DNA of 64,000 bases from Phytoseiulus persimilis (taxonomy: Eukaryota; Arthropoda; Arachnida; Mesostigmata; Phytoseiidae). The notes beneath the pieces were generated by a model. The model made no database searches. It was given only the letters and a program-made list of their open reading frames with translations, and was not told the origin of the DNA. This document shows positions 23,534 to 37,500 of this stretch, piece by piece (positions within the stretch are counted from its first letter, which is position 1; each line of letters starts with the position of its first letter). The position numbers were made by a program, and so were the translations under genes. The stretch is taken from the NCBI GenBank assembly GCA_037576195.1, contig CM075101.1:40610001-40674000 (forward strand). The letters run 5' to 3'.

Positions 23534-26500
23534 GTAACAAGTTAGCGCAGGCCTCAGTCCCCTGCGGGTAACTCGAATCACCAGCAGACAGGTTAGTCCG
23601 ACTCCCTCCTCACTCCAATGGCCTCAAAATCGGGTGTGCGGCTATTATTTTTGTATAAATCAAAAGAGCCTCGCGAACATGCGTGGGCTATCTTGCTGAG
23701 CCAGTCGGGGACACATTTTTTCAGTTTTCTCACATTTCCCCCGTACCCGCAGCGGTTGGAAACCCGCGAGAGCATTCTCTGGAATTGCCGGGATCAAATG
23801 ATGAAATGTACGTATTCATCAGAAGAGTGTCCTCGGTAGCAAGGAAATAGTTGATTGGAACGCTGCTCGAGCTGAGTAGCTCCGAGTTGGAGCGGGGCGT
23901 TTATTGAAGATCAAACAGGGCGAACACCAAAACTTCTCCCGACTATCCAATTGGTACGACACCAAGGCGATATGACGAATTAGGTTTCCGACAGGGACGA
24001 AACGCCTGCTCCTGTGCGTGGTGCATCTCGAAGACCAGGAGAGCGCTAATAGGTGCTGCTGTGTTGATCATCCACAGCCAAACATGTCCGGCTTTCTGTC
24101 GAACCTGGACCTCGGCCAGTTTCCAACTGAGGCAGATGAACCTCCAGCCTTGGCTGCACTTCACGACCGCAGTCCGATGCCAGAGGACACGTCACTTGTT
24201 CTCTGGTTGCACGGGGAAATATTGCGCGTTCATCTACGAATTCATCACCTGGTTGACTGGAGTAACGGCTCATTGACCGGTCGCTCCTTCAGGCGTTCCT
24301 CTCGCGGGGTCGACCAACGGACATTGTGGGCGACCACTACGATCGATCTTGATTAGATTCGCGGACCGCCTCACCGTAATTGCCCAATCCTACGTTGTAT
24401 GTAACGCTGACACATGTGACATCCATTTGGCGCTTTCCTTCTTGCTTGCTAAAGAGCGTGAGTGATTAGTGACCCAGGTTGACCGCGATTGAACTCCTCG
24501 CCCAAGTTAAGAACTCGAGTCAACTTGAGCGTTGTCTTATGGAGATTAAATTCGTGGACGTGGCGGGTCGATCGGACTGCTCGCCCCGTCTCAAAGAACC
24601 TTGGCCATGAAAAGTTTGGAGAAAAGGCAAAGCTCGGCGGGTCCCGGATGCTGCGATAATAAGTTCTAGTACGGACTCCTAACCCACAAATTTCTCCAAA
24701 CTTACCCTTCACGTTTGACGAGAGCGTCTCTGAGGTTCAAATCAGCGGTGGGATTCTGGTCTCAATTAAGAGTTACAGCTCTATAATCCAGTAAATGAAG
24801 AACCCGCTAGCTGACTAGCGAATCTGCTCGGTTCGCTGTTAGCTAGGTTTGTTATCTGTAAGGTTTGAAATCTAAGAGGTTCGTTATCCGGTGGGGCTTT
24901 CCAGCCGAATTCTCAGAGGAACCAAAGCTTTGGGTTCTGAAGCGGATTTCAGGGTATCTACAATACGAGAGATGACATGCTTCGGCTTCTGCGAGCACCA
25001 TTCAAACTCCCCCGCCAATACTCGAGGCCGAAAGTCGTTATGCGAGATGACCCCCGCAATTCTTTGGGAATCTCATTTTCCCGTTGACTGAGATTCTCTC
25101 AATAGCAGCTACTGTCGATTCGGAGCATCCTCGGGGCCCTAGCTTCTGCCTCTCCCAACCGGGGGAGACCACACGGGTAACTCTATTCCATGTCAGGCTC
25201 CAGTATCGAGATGCCGCGGAATTGTTCACGTTTCCTCGTTCTGATGGGATCTGTATCCGTAAGGAGTCGCAGGAGTAGGGGGAATGACCCGGTGAGAATG
25301 GAAACTGCATGGAAATCAGAGACTGGGGCAGCGAATGGATGGATAGATGTGTCTAACTGAGTGGTTGATCTGGCGGAGGGGAGCTCCGATGGATGAATCA
25401 ATGAGTAATTATCATCGGAAGTAGTCGGTGACGTTTCTCTCCCGTTCAAGCGTCTCCCACTGATGACTCGGGTGGGCTCCTGGCTCTGGCCTTCATTCGC
25501 TACTAATGACATTGCGCCCTACCACAACGTTTGATTTCGACTTTGCGATATATGGACTCGAAAGCCATCAACTTATCTTCCTGATCGAGCAGCTCAGTTT
25601 CTCCAATGTCGTTCCCACTGACGAAACTTGAAACGACCGACTGATACGGCGAACCAATGAAAGAGGCGGAACGAGGGTAGAAACTGTCTGGCTCGGCCGG
25701 AACTCATCAGCGCGAGATCTGCAAATGTCGAAATCCTCGGAAGAATGGGTCTCTCGATTTCCTCGCCAGGAATTTCTCAAGCCGGAATCCGAAGAATCGG
25801 AGAACAATCAGCTTCTGGGAGATCCCAAGACCTCGCAATGTCGTGCTCCATGGAGAGCACTGGCACTGAGGATAAACGATCATCTGACAGAGATAATCAA
25901 ACAAGTTTTTATGAGCTTCAGTTCCGGAAAACTCTTTCCGAACTCTCGATCTGGCGCTTGGACTCACAAGTGATCATCCGATTTTGATACGAGTGCAGGA
26001 ACAAATCGGTGAAGCGAAATCAGTGTCACGATTCCCCATGTAAACAGCTGTGAAAGCTTCGTAAGTAGTTTGTCAAGCGGAGCATCCTGATAGAATCACA
26101 TTTCGCCATTGTGGAAGGTTTCCTTGGCTTGTCTTTGATTCGTGCCGAAATCATCGGGAGTAGTTTCCGAAATCCGAAGTCTTTCTATGTGTGTTTCGCA
26201 GGTTACCGGACGATGTGGACCGTGTGCAGGTCGCTCTCTGCATGATCGTTTTCACCACAGCGCGGGTCGGATGATTCTTCTTGGCAACCTCCTTCGAACA
26301 TATTGCCGCTGGCAGAAAGAGAGTTCCCCAAGAATTATCTTCGATTGTGGCACTCTGAAGTTTCGTCCAGGTGGTCGTCGGCCAATGTGCGCTCACCCAT
26401 CTCAAAACTCTGGGCGTCGACCGCTCTAGCCGGCCTGGTGGAGTACACTCTACCAGTTCCTGTTGGTTGAAGTTCTTGCATTTTCCCAATGCCAGACGGA

Positions 26501-29500
26501 GCCCGAGGCTAACCCCGCACTTGAGCTCGCGACTCAACTTAAGCCCTCCTCATAAAGTGGTTTCGAAAGAGCCCAAACACTAATATAGAGATGCGTGACC
26601 AGTCTGCTTGGAGCAGAGATAGTAGCTAGAGTCGCAAATGCGGTAAGAGCAGCGGGCCTGGCGAAAGTGCTCGCAGACGTGTTGTGGCCATTTGCTCCAA
26701 CTGGGTACACAATGAATAGTTCAGCTCTCAAAATGAAAATGAACCCGAACCGGAAACTGGTACCAAGGCTTCCGCTGTGGAGAGGGATGGCGAAACCGAT
26801 CTGCAGATTTTCCATTTGGATCAGAGTTGAAAGACTCGTGCGGAAGCGCGAAGTTTTTTGACCGAACCGCTATCCTCCTGAATGTGCTTCCGAATGTACT
26901 TCATGATGTGTGACGAAGGACGGGAACTTTTGTGCTCGATCTGTCGATCGACGCCGAAGGATGGCATGAAGTTCCACAGAGTCCGGATAAGAGAACGATA
27001 ATGGAATTATGTCGGGACTAGAGTCCGAGTGGACCGGGCAGGTCCGAGTAATTGGGCATCGTTTTCGGCAGTCCGTTGATGCTCATTTGATTTGCTTCAG
27101 CGAACGAAGGGGAAGAACGAGAGCGGGATGGCTAGCATATCCGAGGGGAAAGATCGAGACAAGCGTAATGATAGTAACGAGAATCTGATGTTTCACATTG
27201 CAGAGAGGAAACCTACTCAACGAATATTTGAGTAAGGGAGACCGCCGAGGAATAACTGCTATCCTGCAGAGCTTTCGTCAAGCAGCTTTCGAGAATCTGT
27301 TCCGGTAGTCGATTCCTGCCGGATTCCGTTCTGTCCACGCTGTCGTCGATTTCTCAAAGAGGTTTTCAGCGACTGAGGCTGTATGACAGCTCGAGAGGGG
27401 AACCTGCAGTGACAAGTCTGCCCCCGGAAATTCTTGCTATAGAACCGTGGCATCTCCCAGATCTATCTATTTCGACAGTATCCACTGCATCGAGTCCCTC
27501 AACAGCGGTTCCCCGAGAGACCTCCGTGACAATCTTTTGAGCGTGTGGTCCGTCCGTATGTGGAGCGGTCAGCGCCTCGGAATTCTAGAGGACTTTTAGG
27601 ACTCAGAAGGCCAGTGGTCACCGGGCACTGTTTTGAAAGACCTGGTCCATCTTTGTCCGGTCTTGGCTGACCTCAAACATCATCACAGGTATGCTTCTCA
27701 AGAGAGAAGCTTGATGCTGTCGCACAAACCACCTATTCCAGAATGGGAAGCCCGGGAGCTTAGGGGAGGTGACCATGAATGGGAAAGTGGACTGAGAAAC
27801 CGTCAAGTTGAACCTGTCGTTCACAGAATCTAGATTGCGAACCGAGACGTTCCCTTCGGGTCGAATACGTTATTTGCCAGTGGAGATCAAAGAGATCTCG
27901 TATGTGGAGCCAAGCCGAACCGACTGTGTCGACGAGCTTGTCAACAGCGGATCCGTTGATAGAAACGCACGTTCGACTCGACCGATACCCGATTCACGTC
28001 CCGGAAACGCCTTCGGAGAGAAAGCTTTACTCAGTTTCACGAGAGTCTTGAAGCAGTTGCGAATAGTTTGAAGTCGTCATGGTTGTTAACGATTCCCAAC
28101 AAGTCGTGCTCGGCTCCTACTAGGATCGAGGTCGTTTCATCTTCCGCTCTATGTGATTCCTCTGCCTTTTTCCGTGGATTCGCTGCTGTATACACTATCA
28201 CAGTCAGGAAAGAAGCCGACCTCGGCGGCGTATAATGAGCCCTGCTGACAGGGTCTGATCAAAGCCACAGGATCGCGTAGAACGGACGGTAGTACTCGAC
28301 ACCTGTCCTCTCGGCTCGTATGGTTCCTCCTTCGGAGTCTACACAACATTCGTTGTCCCAGGGAAAGCGCCACGATAACGTATCGAGTCAGGACAAGCTC
28401 AGCCGCAGTGTTGAAGGTATGAATCCGTTTCCAAACTCCCCCTCGTTCACTTGAGAGATTCAAGAGCTTGTTCCCCATCAGGGCGGATGCAGGATAGCCA
28501 CTCCTCGCAAGTGTGTCATATGAACTCGGATTCTTTCTCATGGTAATGCGACTCCTCCCAAGTCTATGCATGATTTCGTTCTCGATTTCTCACTCGGATC
28601 CTAGAGGAGGAAGTGGAGATATCGATCAATCTCAGCGGGATTCGCTCATTTGAGATTTTATTTCGTGTCCTTCCACGGAAAACAGCCGGAGCCCCGATCG
28701 AGATCAACTTGAAGATTATTTCTGGGTCGGAAACGAAGCGGGTGTGTGCTTAATCGGATTCGGTCCTCTGAGAGCCCGTCCGGCTCCGGAACCTACGCTC
28801 TGTGTTCACATCGATCTCTTCTGAATAGCTCTACCCGACTGCTCTAACCCATGCGTTGTTTAGGTTTCGAGCGCAGTGAGGCGAAAGATGCCTCAACAGG
28901 GCCATCATCATCGGGAAACAACTTTGGGTTCCATCTAGGACAACCGAAAATCTAGCAACCACGAAGAATCCTTCATGGACATGCCTCCCGGTAATCGTCG
29001 ACTGACTGCCGTGCTGTGGTCGAGGGACTTGTCGGTCTCTGGCACGAGAATAATGGAATCCTTTTCGGCTCGTGACTCCGGCACTTGCCGGGAGACATCA
29101 CCTCTATATGGGAAAGGTGTCTTCCCGATGTGCCGAAACTTATTGCACTGAGGACCCGGAGGGCCGAGAAACAATCTTGTGGGGCCGAAAACCCTCCCCC
29201 TTGATTCGATGGCAAAGCGAATCGAGCTGAGCTTCTATGCACGGGTGTGAGAGACTCCCCTCGTCTGATTCTGAAGTCAGGGTATTGAAGCAAAGGATCT
29301 CCAGTGAGGTCGAACTTGCTGGCGCTCCGCGAAAATTCGAATGTCAGGAATTTCCTCGACGTAAATGGCTTCCTCCACATAACCGGTATGTCACTGATCA
29401 GTAGCCTTCCCAGCTCGGCTCGCGATCAAGTCGGGCGTCGTTTCGGATGTACAGTTCCGTGGCTCATCATGATTCACCTGGTCACTTCTTGCCCATCCAA

Positions 29501-29803
29501 GTGCAGTCTCTCAGACCCTGTGCTGTGCATAGAAGCTTAGCTGGATCCGTTCGACCCTCAAAACGAGAGAAGGGGTGGCCCTCCGGGTTCTCGTTGCAAT
29601 CGGTTTCGGCACATCGGGTATGAACCGTAGGAAATCACAGTGTTGTCACTCAGCCAGCGGGATCGAGCCGGGGTTGCAGATCGCGTCAACCCATTCGATG
29701 CTTCCCAACTGTCAGGGAAGCGACGAGCAATGACGCCGAAATGCTAACTCCCGCCAATCACATCCGGAGGTACAGCTGCGCGAGACAAAGGAGTTTGTTC
29801 TGA
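23534..29803. other. Unassigned stretch of about 6 kb
   Basis: A patch at 24834-24893 holds three loose repeats of a GGTTYGTTATC-like word. Simple GGAT/GATG-rich sequence occurs at 25325-25410. Frames of up to 140 codons occur on both strands (for example 28149-28571 minus). The plus frames at 27633-27833 and 27808-28071 are fairly balanced but unrecognised. No gene, RNA or mobile element can be supported. Confidence 0.3.
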
Positions 29804-29817
29804 GGGGGGGGGGGGGG
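29804..29817. repeat. G14 homopolymer
   Basis: Fourteen consecutive G on the plus strand. It creates polyproline in the overlapping minus frame. G runs of this length are prone to indels in sequencing and can form intermolecular quadruplexes. Confidence 0.95.
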
Positions 29818-32800
29818 CAATTGCATCGGAGAGTGATGATTGTTTGAATTTCCGGGAGAGCTCCGGCGCATTCCCAAGAGCCAAGAGCCTTGTCAACAAG
29901 CTCTGCTCACTCGGTTGCGGCCAGGAATTCGTCACGTATCTGCGTTGGCTTCGAGAAGCCCCACGAGACTCCTCAGCGCTCTCGCGAAGCACCAGGAGCG
30001 ATACGGGGAAGGTTCCCACTTCCTTGCAGCTGACAGACACCGATTCGATGGCTCCAGCCCAAACGATCCTATAGTTCCCTGAGCAATTCCATCAATAACG
30101 CTCCCCACGCAAGCAGATACAGCACGTAGGTGTCGAGATCCCTCGATGAGCCATGCAGAGTGAACACTGAGCTCGTCTACGCAGATCCAGTTTTTGCCAT
30201 CGAACAGTCATGCTCGTCAGTGGTAGTCTCGCAAATCAACACTCTTCTGGAATCGTCTGTTCTCCATGGCTGGGCCACGTTTGAGCTCGGTACGAGACAG
30301 CACCCAGATCCCGCTCACTTTCTATTCTGTTGGTTTCAATGTTCTTCCGTCTTGAACGTGGCGAGGATCTCTCGACTGTGAGGTATGCCTAGCAGATCCA
30401 CCATGAGGCCAAGTGACGAAGCTTGAGCACCGTGGACTTTGGGAAGCATGAATACTTGTACCATGATATTCCTGGGTTCCGTCCTCCCCGATTCCTGATC
30501 GCCTGTAACCTGCAGAGTAGGAGGCACAGAGTCTGCGATTGTGACTGGGCCAGAGCTCACCTCGGGTCCGCAAATCAATATCGACATTCACGAGGGTCAA
30601 GCTTCAGACAGCTATTCAATTAGAAACATCGAGAACGTATGGAACACTGGCTGGCCATTCGGGCGCGATCTCAAGTTTGAATCTCACTCTCGCAAAACAA
30701 TTCTGATTCAATTCACGTATGCGTTTCGGACCTCGCTTTGATCGCACGAGGACGAATATGGCGTGGACTGAAACTATTCCAGGACTTGACTCGGCCACAT
30801 TGAATCAAGGACTCGAGTTCTGTTCGTCACCGACGGTCTCCTAATTCGAATCATACTCCCAACCAATGCCAATCTCCGAAACTCGTTGGAGGAGGTGTTT
30901 TTGCAGCAAAACTCCTTATCGTCCTTCGATCGTAAACAGAAGGCGGGAGGAAAATTGCTACGAGACTGTGTGATGTAGTTCGTCTCAGCGGAAAACGATT
31001 GCTCTGCAGGAATTCGTTCTCTTTGATGCCCTCTGTACGTATTCACGGGGATGCCGCTACTGATTCAGATCCAAAATAGCCCGCTCCGTTTGTAACAATG
31101 CGAAAGACCGTACAGTCAGAGCGACAATGTCTTCATGCTTAAGAGCGCGTGCCTAATTAGGTTTCCGGCCGAGCACACAGACATGAGCACCAGCTTTGAC
31201 GTTGCGGCGGATTTTTTCTGTCGGGGCTCGTTCGATAACACGCCTTGTCATGAAGACTATATTGCTCCAATTTTCGCACTGGATTTATCGCAGCAGCCAA
31301 TATACGACGAGGCGCAATCTGGCGGATACGTCGGAAGCGAACTTCCCATTATCTGTAAGATTCATCTAAATACAAATCGGGAAAACTCTCAAAGTTTTCC
31401 TCCGAACCTGAGCTGATTCGATTTCTCGTCTAATCATACTCCCGGGGACGGGAAGAGCCTCCACTCGGCTATTTTCGGCCCCGTCGAGAGGGCCACCACA
31501 GAAGTTTGTTCAGAAACTTTGGACCAGAAGGAGCGGCCCGGAGTTTGCCCAACTTGGCTCGCGCTGAAGAAGCCGGCGGCGGACGTGACACTTGTTCAAG
31601 GGCGCCGGTAACCCGCTCATAGTGCTGAAGGTTGTGACGGCGGCGGCGGTCTGACAATTTCCTGCTTTCCACTCAGTGACTCAGGCGAGGAAATGAGCTA
31701 TGCCCGCTAAGTTGCCACTCTCCCGGCCGAGCTCGGAAGTTTGTTGTATCTCGGCATAGCACAGAATCGTTTCGGCATATTCTGCGAACTGACAACAAGT
31801 CTCCACTCACTCATCGGAACTCACAAATTATATCACAACGACGAAAGCTCGTCCCGTCGGCCGCAGATGGACGTCAGTATCCGGCTCGTTGTGGGGGATT
31901 CTTCGCATTATTCCTCCTTTCCCTTCCCCCCCTCCTTATTCTTGGCGGTTTTTCGAGCTCATTTGCGAGCGAGCCTACACGTCTCGCCGCTTGCGGCGAG
32001 ACAACCTGTCGGACTTGTTCGACGAGCTGGTTGTTCTCACGAAATTTGCGCCGAACGCAGCTTCTCGAAATCACCTCAAAACTCTAAGAAATCCACGATC
32101 TTCTCATGCCGTCTGACTTCCCTTGAATCAGCGACGGTTCGATATTTTTACGAAGTCGTCTTTTCTCCGAGATCGTGACCGAAAGCTTCGTCACTGCCGG
32201 TTACGAAACCCAACCTAGAAGTTCGAAATGCCAGCGAATAAAGCACGCTCTGATGATGTCAACACGCACGAGTGATGGCCTCGAAGCCCTCCCCACCATA
32301 TTTGCCTCTGTTAGCGGTCTGTTGCGATACTGCACGGAATTCCTTCACTCGCGTGGCGCCTCAGAGGAGCTCACGCGCATGGGTACATGACAGATTCTGC
32401 TCCCACTCTGCGGCCTCAATGACAGCTTTCTTCATAGTTTATACCCAGAACCAGAACGAAACCAACCGCTCTTCAGACCTTGAGCTAGATGCAGTACCCG
32501 AACCATGGAATTGCCGAGACCCTCAATGCTGATGAGGAGAGTGGACGAGAAAAGACCGCGGGCCCTATCGGCGAAGCCGATCAGTCTTCCCCGGAGTCAT
32601 GCGAACGGATCAATTCATCGGAACGCTCACTGAAATTTATTCGATGTCCGTGCCGCCCTATCCACCGGTGTGGTCATTGTCGATATCGCGCTTTTGGCCA
32701 CGATCGTATCGCATTGAACTCCGATCGCTAGTTTCCTATACCTGGCAATACTCGGCGGGAAGAGCCTCCCGGAACTCCATTCTTGCAGGCTTTTGGTGAC

Positions 32801-34533
32801 CTCAGCGAGACGGTCCGAGGGCAGCGAGAGGAACTCCGCTGGGAAACGGGCTCTCTAGGAAAGAATTCGGAAACTCGTTCAGCTGTCGGCTTCCGAAAAT
32901 GAGTTCCGTTCTGTCTCCTTATTTTCTCGCCGCTGCGAAGGAAGTCATTTGATTTCGTCGGCGGAAGGGGCATCCAGAAGCCCTGGAATGGCACTGGACT
33001 GGAAAATTCCCGAAATGAACGGCGACCAAAATGTGGCCGAGGGTATAGTGCGCGGGTTAGCGAGGACCTCTCAGCGGAGAAGATAGCGAAATCAATAGAA
33101 AGACAGATCAGAGGTCCACGGCAGTTTTTTGCGATTTTTCCCAGCCATCGTGATGAGAGATCTCCTTCAGGAAGCGTCGCATTCCTGTGAAGTAAGCCGA
33201 GCCATCCCGGATTTTCGGTTTGATCGTTCCGGACTCCGCCGTTGAGAGTTCAGTCCCTTTGTTTCTTCCCACCGTCATCCACTTACTTTTTGTCTGCAGG
33301 GAAAAATTCTGGACTCAGCACACTTGAAGTTTCAATGGCTGTAGAATCCGTTCTCAGGCTATTCCAGAACGCGATCTCCTAGACGATGTTCTTATCAACG
33401 AGTCATAGTCGACTAGGCGCGTTCTCCACAAAAACTCTGGAGGGCCTCACAGTAACTAATCACTAGCCGGATCCTGGAGCCTGGGTGGCATGCTTTTGGT
33501 AGAAGCACGTTCCCCCGCCTACACAGCAAACTTGAGCATAGGAAATCTCTGTGTTAGAGAGACCAGATCGCACTGAAGCTTTACACATCTATGGTATCCG
33601 TTGACGTTTTGCATTGCGTCATCCCAGAGCTACGGACACCGTGGGTTCGATTCTCAAGTGTGAGCCTCCCATGTTTTTGCGGTGTCCGACATGCGTGGTT
33701 GGACCCATTTCGTCTGCGATGTGTCCATAGACTCTCCGTGCCATTCCAAAACGACCTTGATTAAGCTCAGGTTTTCAAGGAGTCCTGTCTCGAGGAGTAC
33801 GGGATAAGGAGGTATGACGTGTGCTCTGCTCGGATATGGGTCGGATCAGCGCTATACGTGCAGTTTGAGGAACGTGGTGGGCGAAGAGGGCTGTTTTCGA
33901 TTCGGCACGTGTTGACTCCTGAGGGTTTGGAGCTTTCCAGTGAAGTCAGTCACTGATCTTGACATGCGGTCTGATCCCAACGTCCAGCTTGTGTTTTCTC
34001 GTGTCGGTCTATGAGTCGCCCTCCGAGAGACTCATCCAAAAACAATCCATTATCACTCGTTAGCACCCGAAGAAAAATCGATGGATAATGTGCCGCGTAA
34101 AAACGCCTCGACCACGAGACTCTGATGGCTAACCAAGCGACCAACGAAACTAAGCGAGCGAGGAGCTAGCCGAGACACGGGCGAACATCCGCTGGGAAAA
34201 TCGCCGGATTCTCCTACCAATGTGCGAACACCCGACTTGTCACTCGGTGGACCGATTCTCGGTCGAATGCTGCTGTTTGTGGGCAAGTTGGGTCGGCAAG
34301 CTCAACTCTGAGTCGAACACGACCAGGTATCGAAACGGGCGCCATTTTTTTCCTGATCGAATCACATAGAAAATATTCGGGAGAGATCGCTTCCGTAGAA
34401 TTTCCACCCCGTTTCTTCCAGAGCTTCTCTCAGCTATGAATGCCGCCAAGAAACTTCGTGATCTTGTTGGGTGCTGCTCGCAGATCTAACTCGGACAAAT
34501 GCATCACTGAGGGCGGTCAATAGGAAGACCGGA
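29818..34533. other. Unassigned stretch, coding-like on both strands near 30.3-31.0 kb
   Basis: At 30336-30587 a minus ATG frame of 83 codons is balanced in composition and contains a possible 51-base GT-AG intron (GAG|gtgagc ... ctctgcag|G). Minus frames just upstream (30616-30798, 30774-31046) are similarly balanced. However, the plus frame at 30541-30741 in the same DNA looks equally protein-like, so no strand can be chosen. A minus frame at 31469-31672 is Arg/Lys/Pro-rich and has no ATG start. Nothing is assigned. Confidence 0.25.
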
Positions 34534-34571
34534 TGATATAGATAGGATAGATAGGATTATATAGATAGGAG
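34534..34571. repeat. Imperfect GATA/ATAG microsatellite
   Basis: Interrupted ATAGATAGGATAGATAGG-type repeats over about 38 bases. No associated gene or promoter was seen. Confidence 0.85.
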
Positions 34572-37500
34572 AGCTTTTCAGAGACAAATAGTCAGTAACC
34601 TGAAGCTGCGAACGAAGCTATCCGTCAAGGTAACCCTCGCCCATCCACCGAGGATCCTCGAGAGTATCAGCTCCCAAACGTTCAAATGCGCCAAGGCCAT
34701 GAGAGGAGAATTCAAGAAGGAAGTGACAAGTTTACCGAGCTGTGCGTCGTTATTGAGGATCCTTTTGCTGTTGCATTCTACTCTCAGAGTGCTAAGAGAG
34801 TCAACTGAAGGAAAGCGGGAGCAGCATTGGCCCAAGCCACTCCCAACTTCGAGTGCGTCCTCTGTGAAGCGAGATCTCTCTCAATTGTCAGCTCGACAGG
34901 CACTGGAACAATCCGGTGGCCTCATTTGCAGAGGGGAACGCGGAATCATACTGGCATGACGGCTTCGGGAAGGAAGTTGCATCGACCATCCGAGCGGTCT
35001 CATCCGAACCGGAGCCCCGCATCAGTGACGGTGTTGGCGTCCCTCCCTCAGCTGATTCTGGGATGAGATTCTCAAAAAATAAACAGCATCCATTTCCTCT
35101 CTCGATCCTGATTCACATTTTGGCCAACCGACAGAACTCGTTCTAATCCAATGAGCATTCCGGCCAGCATGATTTAGCTGACCTAGAAGCACTTCGGAAC
35201 GCATCCATTCTGCTATCGATATGGTTCTGAAACTCTGGGACAACGAGCCGAGCAAAAACCAGGGTCGGAAATTCGACCGCGGCTGTGATGGGGATCAATC
35301 ATCGTGGGAGAGAATCTCGAATTTCTTCTCCTCGAGAGCTTTACGTAGTCTTCGTCTGACAAATCTGAACAGAGGATCCGTCTCGTGCAGATCGAACAGC
35401 AACTTTTGTCAATAAAACGTCCTCCGAAGGTTCGTTCCATCAATCATTGCGCTTTCACAGGGACAAAGCCAGGCGGAAAGACGAGCGAAAACTCCGAAAG
35501 TGAGTACAACGGGAGTTAACCTTCCAAGTTTCCTTGGGAAACATGCGCGTCGACTGAGGAAACATGAACAGGGAAAAAGATACGGAACTTCGATCGCCTC
35601 GGTCGAAGTGTTTGTGCAGCTCCGTCAAATGTTCTCTCGAAACCTCAAGCACCCGATCAGGAGCTGAGTGTGATTGAGCGAGTTTTGAAGTACGGTGCAT
35701 AAACAGGTTGGAGTCACTCGTCATGATGGCTTTCGGGAGCTCTCCATCCGTTCGAAATTCCTCGGCCCGATTTTTTCCCCAAAAATTGTACCCTTCGAAT
35801 CGTTAAATCCGCCGCTCTTTTCTCTAAATTCTGATGGTCAAAGGCGCAGAGCGGATGCGAGCTCCAACTGAGGCGGGTTTCCGAGTCGATTACACGCTGT
35901 CTGCTACAGCTGTCCAACCTACCACCATCAATGTCTTACACTTTCCTCCTTCTGTTGTGGACTCACCAGATAAAGCAGCTTCCAGGAGAAGAAGAATCGA
36001 AAGCTTAGCTGGGATCAAGGAACGAATTAGAGGATGGAAATTTGAGGGATAGACTCCCGAGCTCACCGTTGGGAACTCGCATGCATCAGACGGAATTAGA
36101 ATCCCCGGATACCACACCGGAGCTCGTCCTAGCTATGAACCCTAGCCATAGGGGGAAGTATGCCATACCTGCTCAATATTCGTTCCCCTCAAACATTGAC
36201 GACTACCACTCCATTCGCGACTTCGAGAGAAACCGACTTGTCTGAGGAAAATTGAAGTCGTACGAAAGCGGGTTCAGAAAAACATATGCAACATCAAGGC
36301 TCAAAAGCTCGCTCGATACCGGGTGGAAGACGATCTCGGAGGGGGTATCGTTTTCCCTCAGCTCCAAGGAAAGCCATGGAAGCGAAGCTCTGCCGGCGAC
36401 GGAACTTTTCCCGAGTTTCGACCAAGGACCACTCCTTCTCCGCAAGAAAGCTCGCTCGCACACTTGCTTGCACACTCGGGCGGCTGGAATGCTTGAGGAA
36501 CGTTCATAGTGCACCGCTGAGACACAGAAGGAAGGAACTTTCCATATCGAAAAAAACTAGGACTGTGTTTCGACCAGAACGAAAACAGATTGTATTTCGT
36601 TCAACGCTATTTGATACTCTTCAACATTTTTCGAAAGGCTTCGCTTCATCCTTGGGACTCCCTTTTCCGGCGCAGCCAAGCAAAGGAGACTTTCTCGATT
36701 CGAGGAGCGCTCGGTCAGCGTCTTCCGTTTCCCTCCCACTTCCTCCCTGAATCTTGGCCGCAGCCGCAAACCCATGCGCGATCATTTGTTCCCACTCAAG
36801 TAGAGACTGTCTCTTCCGGAAGGAAAACCGTTGCTCGCTTCCCGTTTGATGCTGGAACAGACCACGCGGGGAACGCAGAGTGGGTTTTCCTCGCGTAAGA
36901 ACGAGCTGGACAGCGATATCAAAACTTCAAAGCTCTCCCCTCTATCGCACGTCGAACAGATAGATAATGGAGCCTCTGTAAGTGATGGAGAAATTATCCT
37001 CTCTTTGAGGTTTTACCAGACAGATCCAGCCAGCAAGTGAGAGGAGGAGCAGGAAACTGCATCTTATCGCGTGATGACACCAGCGGTTCGGGTTCCCTTC
37101 GTATAAAAAGTCAGGTCCATTTTTCTCACTTGGGGCATTACCGTCCCTCACTTTCCACGGTTTTACTTCCGTGTCGGCTGGCGTCTGGCTGAACTCGCCT
37201 CGCGAGCGACTACAGTACACGTTGGGAGCAATGCAAAAATGGCGAATATAATATAAGTGTCAGAACAGCTCTCAAAAACGGTCCCAGATTGAATAATGTA
37301 TTTTCTTCTGAGAACGATTCGATTCCTCTACTTTCCCATGCCGGGCAGTCTGAAACTCTCCATAATGTTGACGAGGTCGCGAAACATGGCGGAAACGAGG
37401 ACTTCCAGGAGGAGCTAAGAATGAGATGAGTGGAGATCCTGACTTCAGAAGACACGCTTCGCCGACGAACTAGAACACGGATTCGTTGAGAATATTCCGA

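Noticed and set aside
33640..33660. GGGTTCGATTC resembling a tRNA T-arm
   Set aside because: The stem does not pair beyond two or three bases and no cloverleaf can be built upstream.
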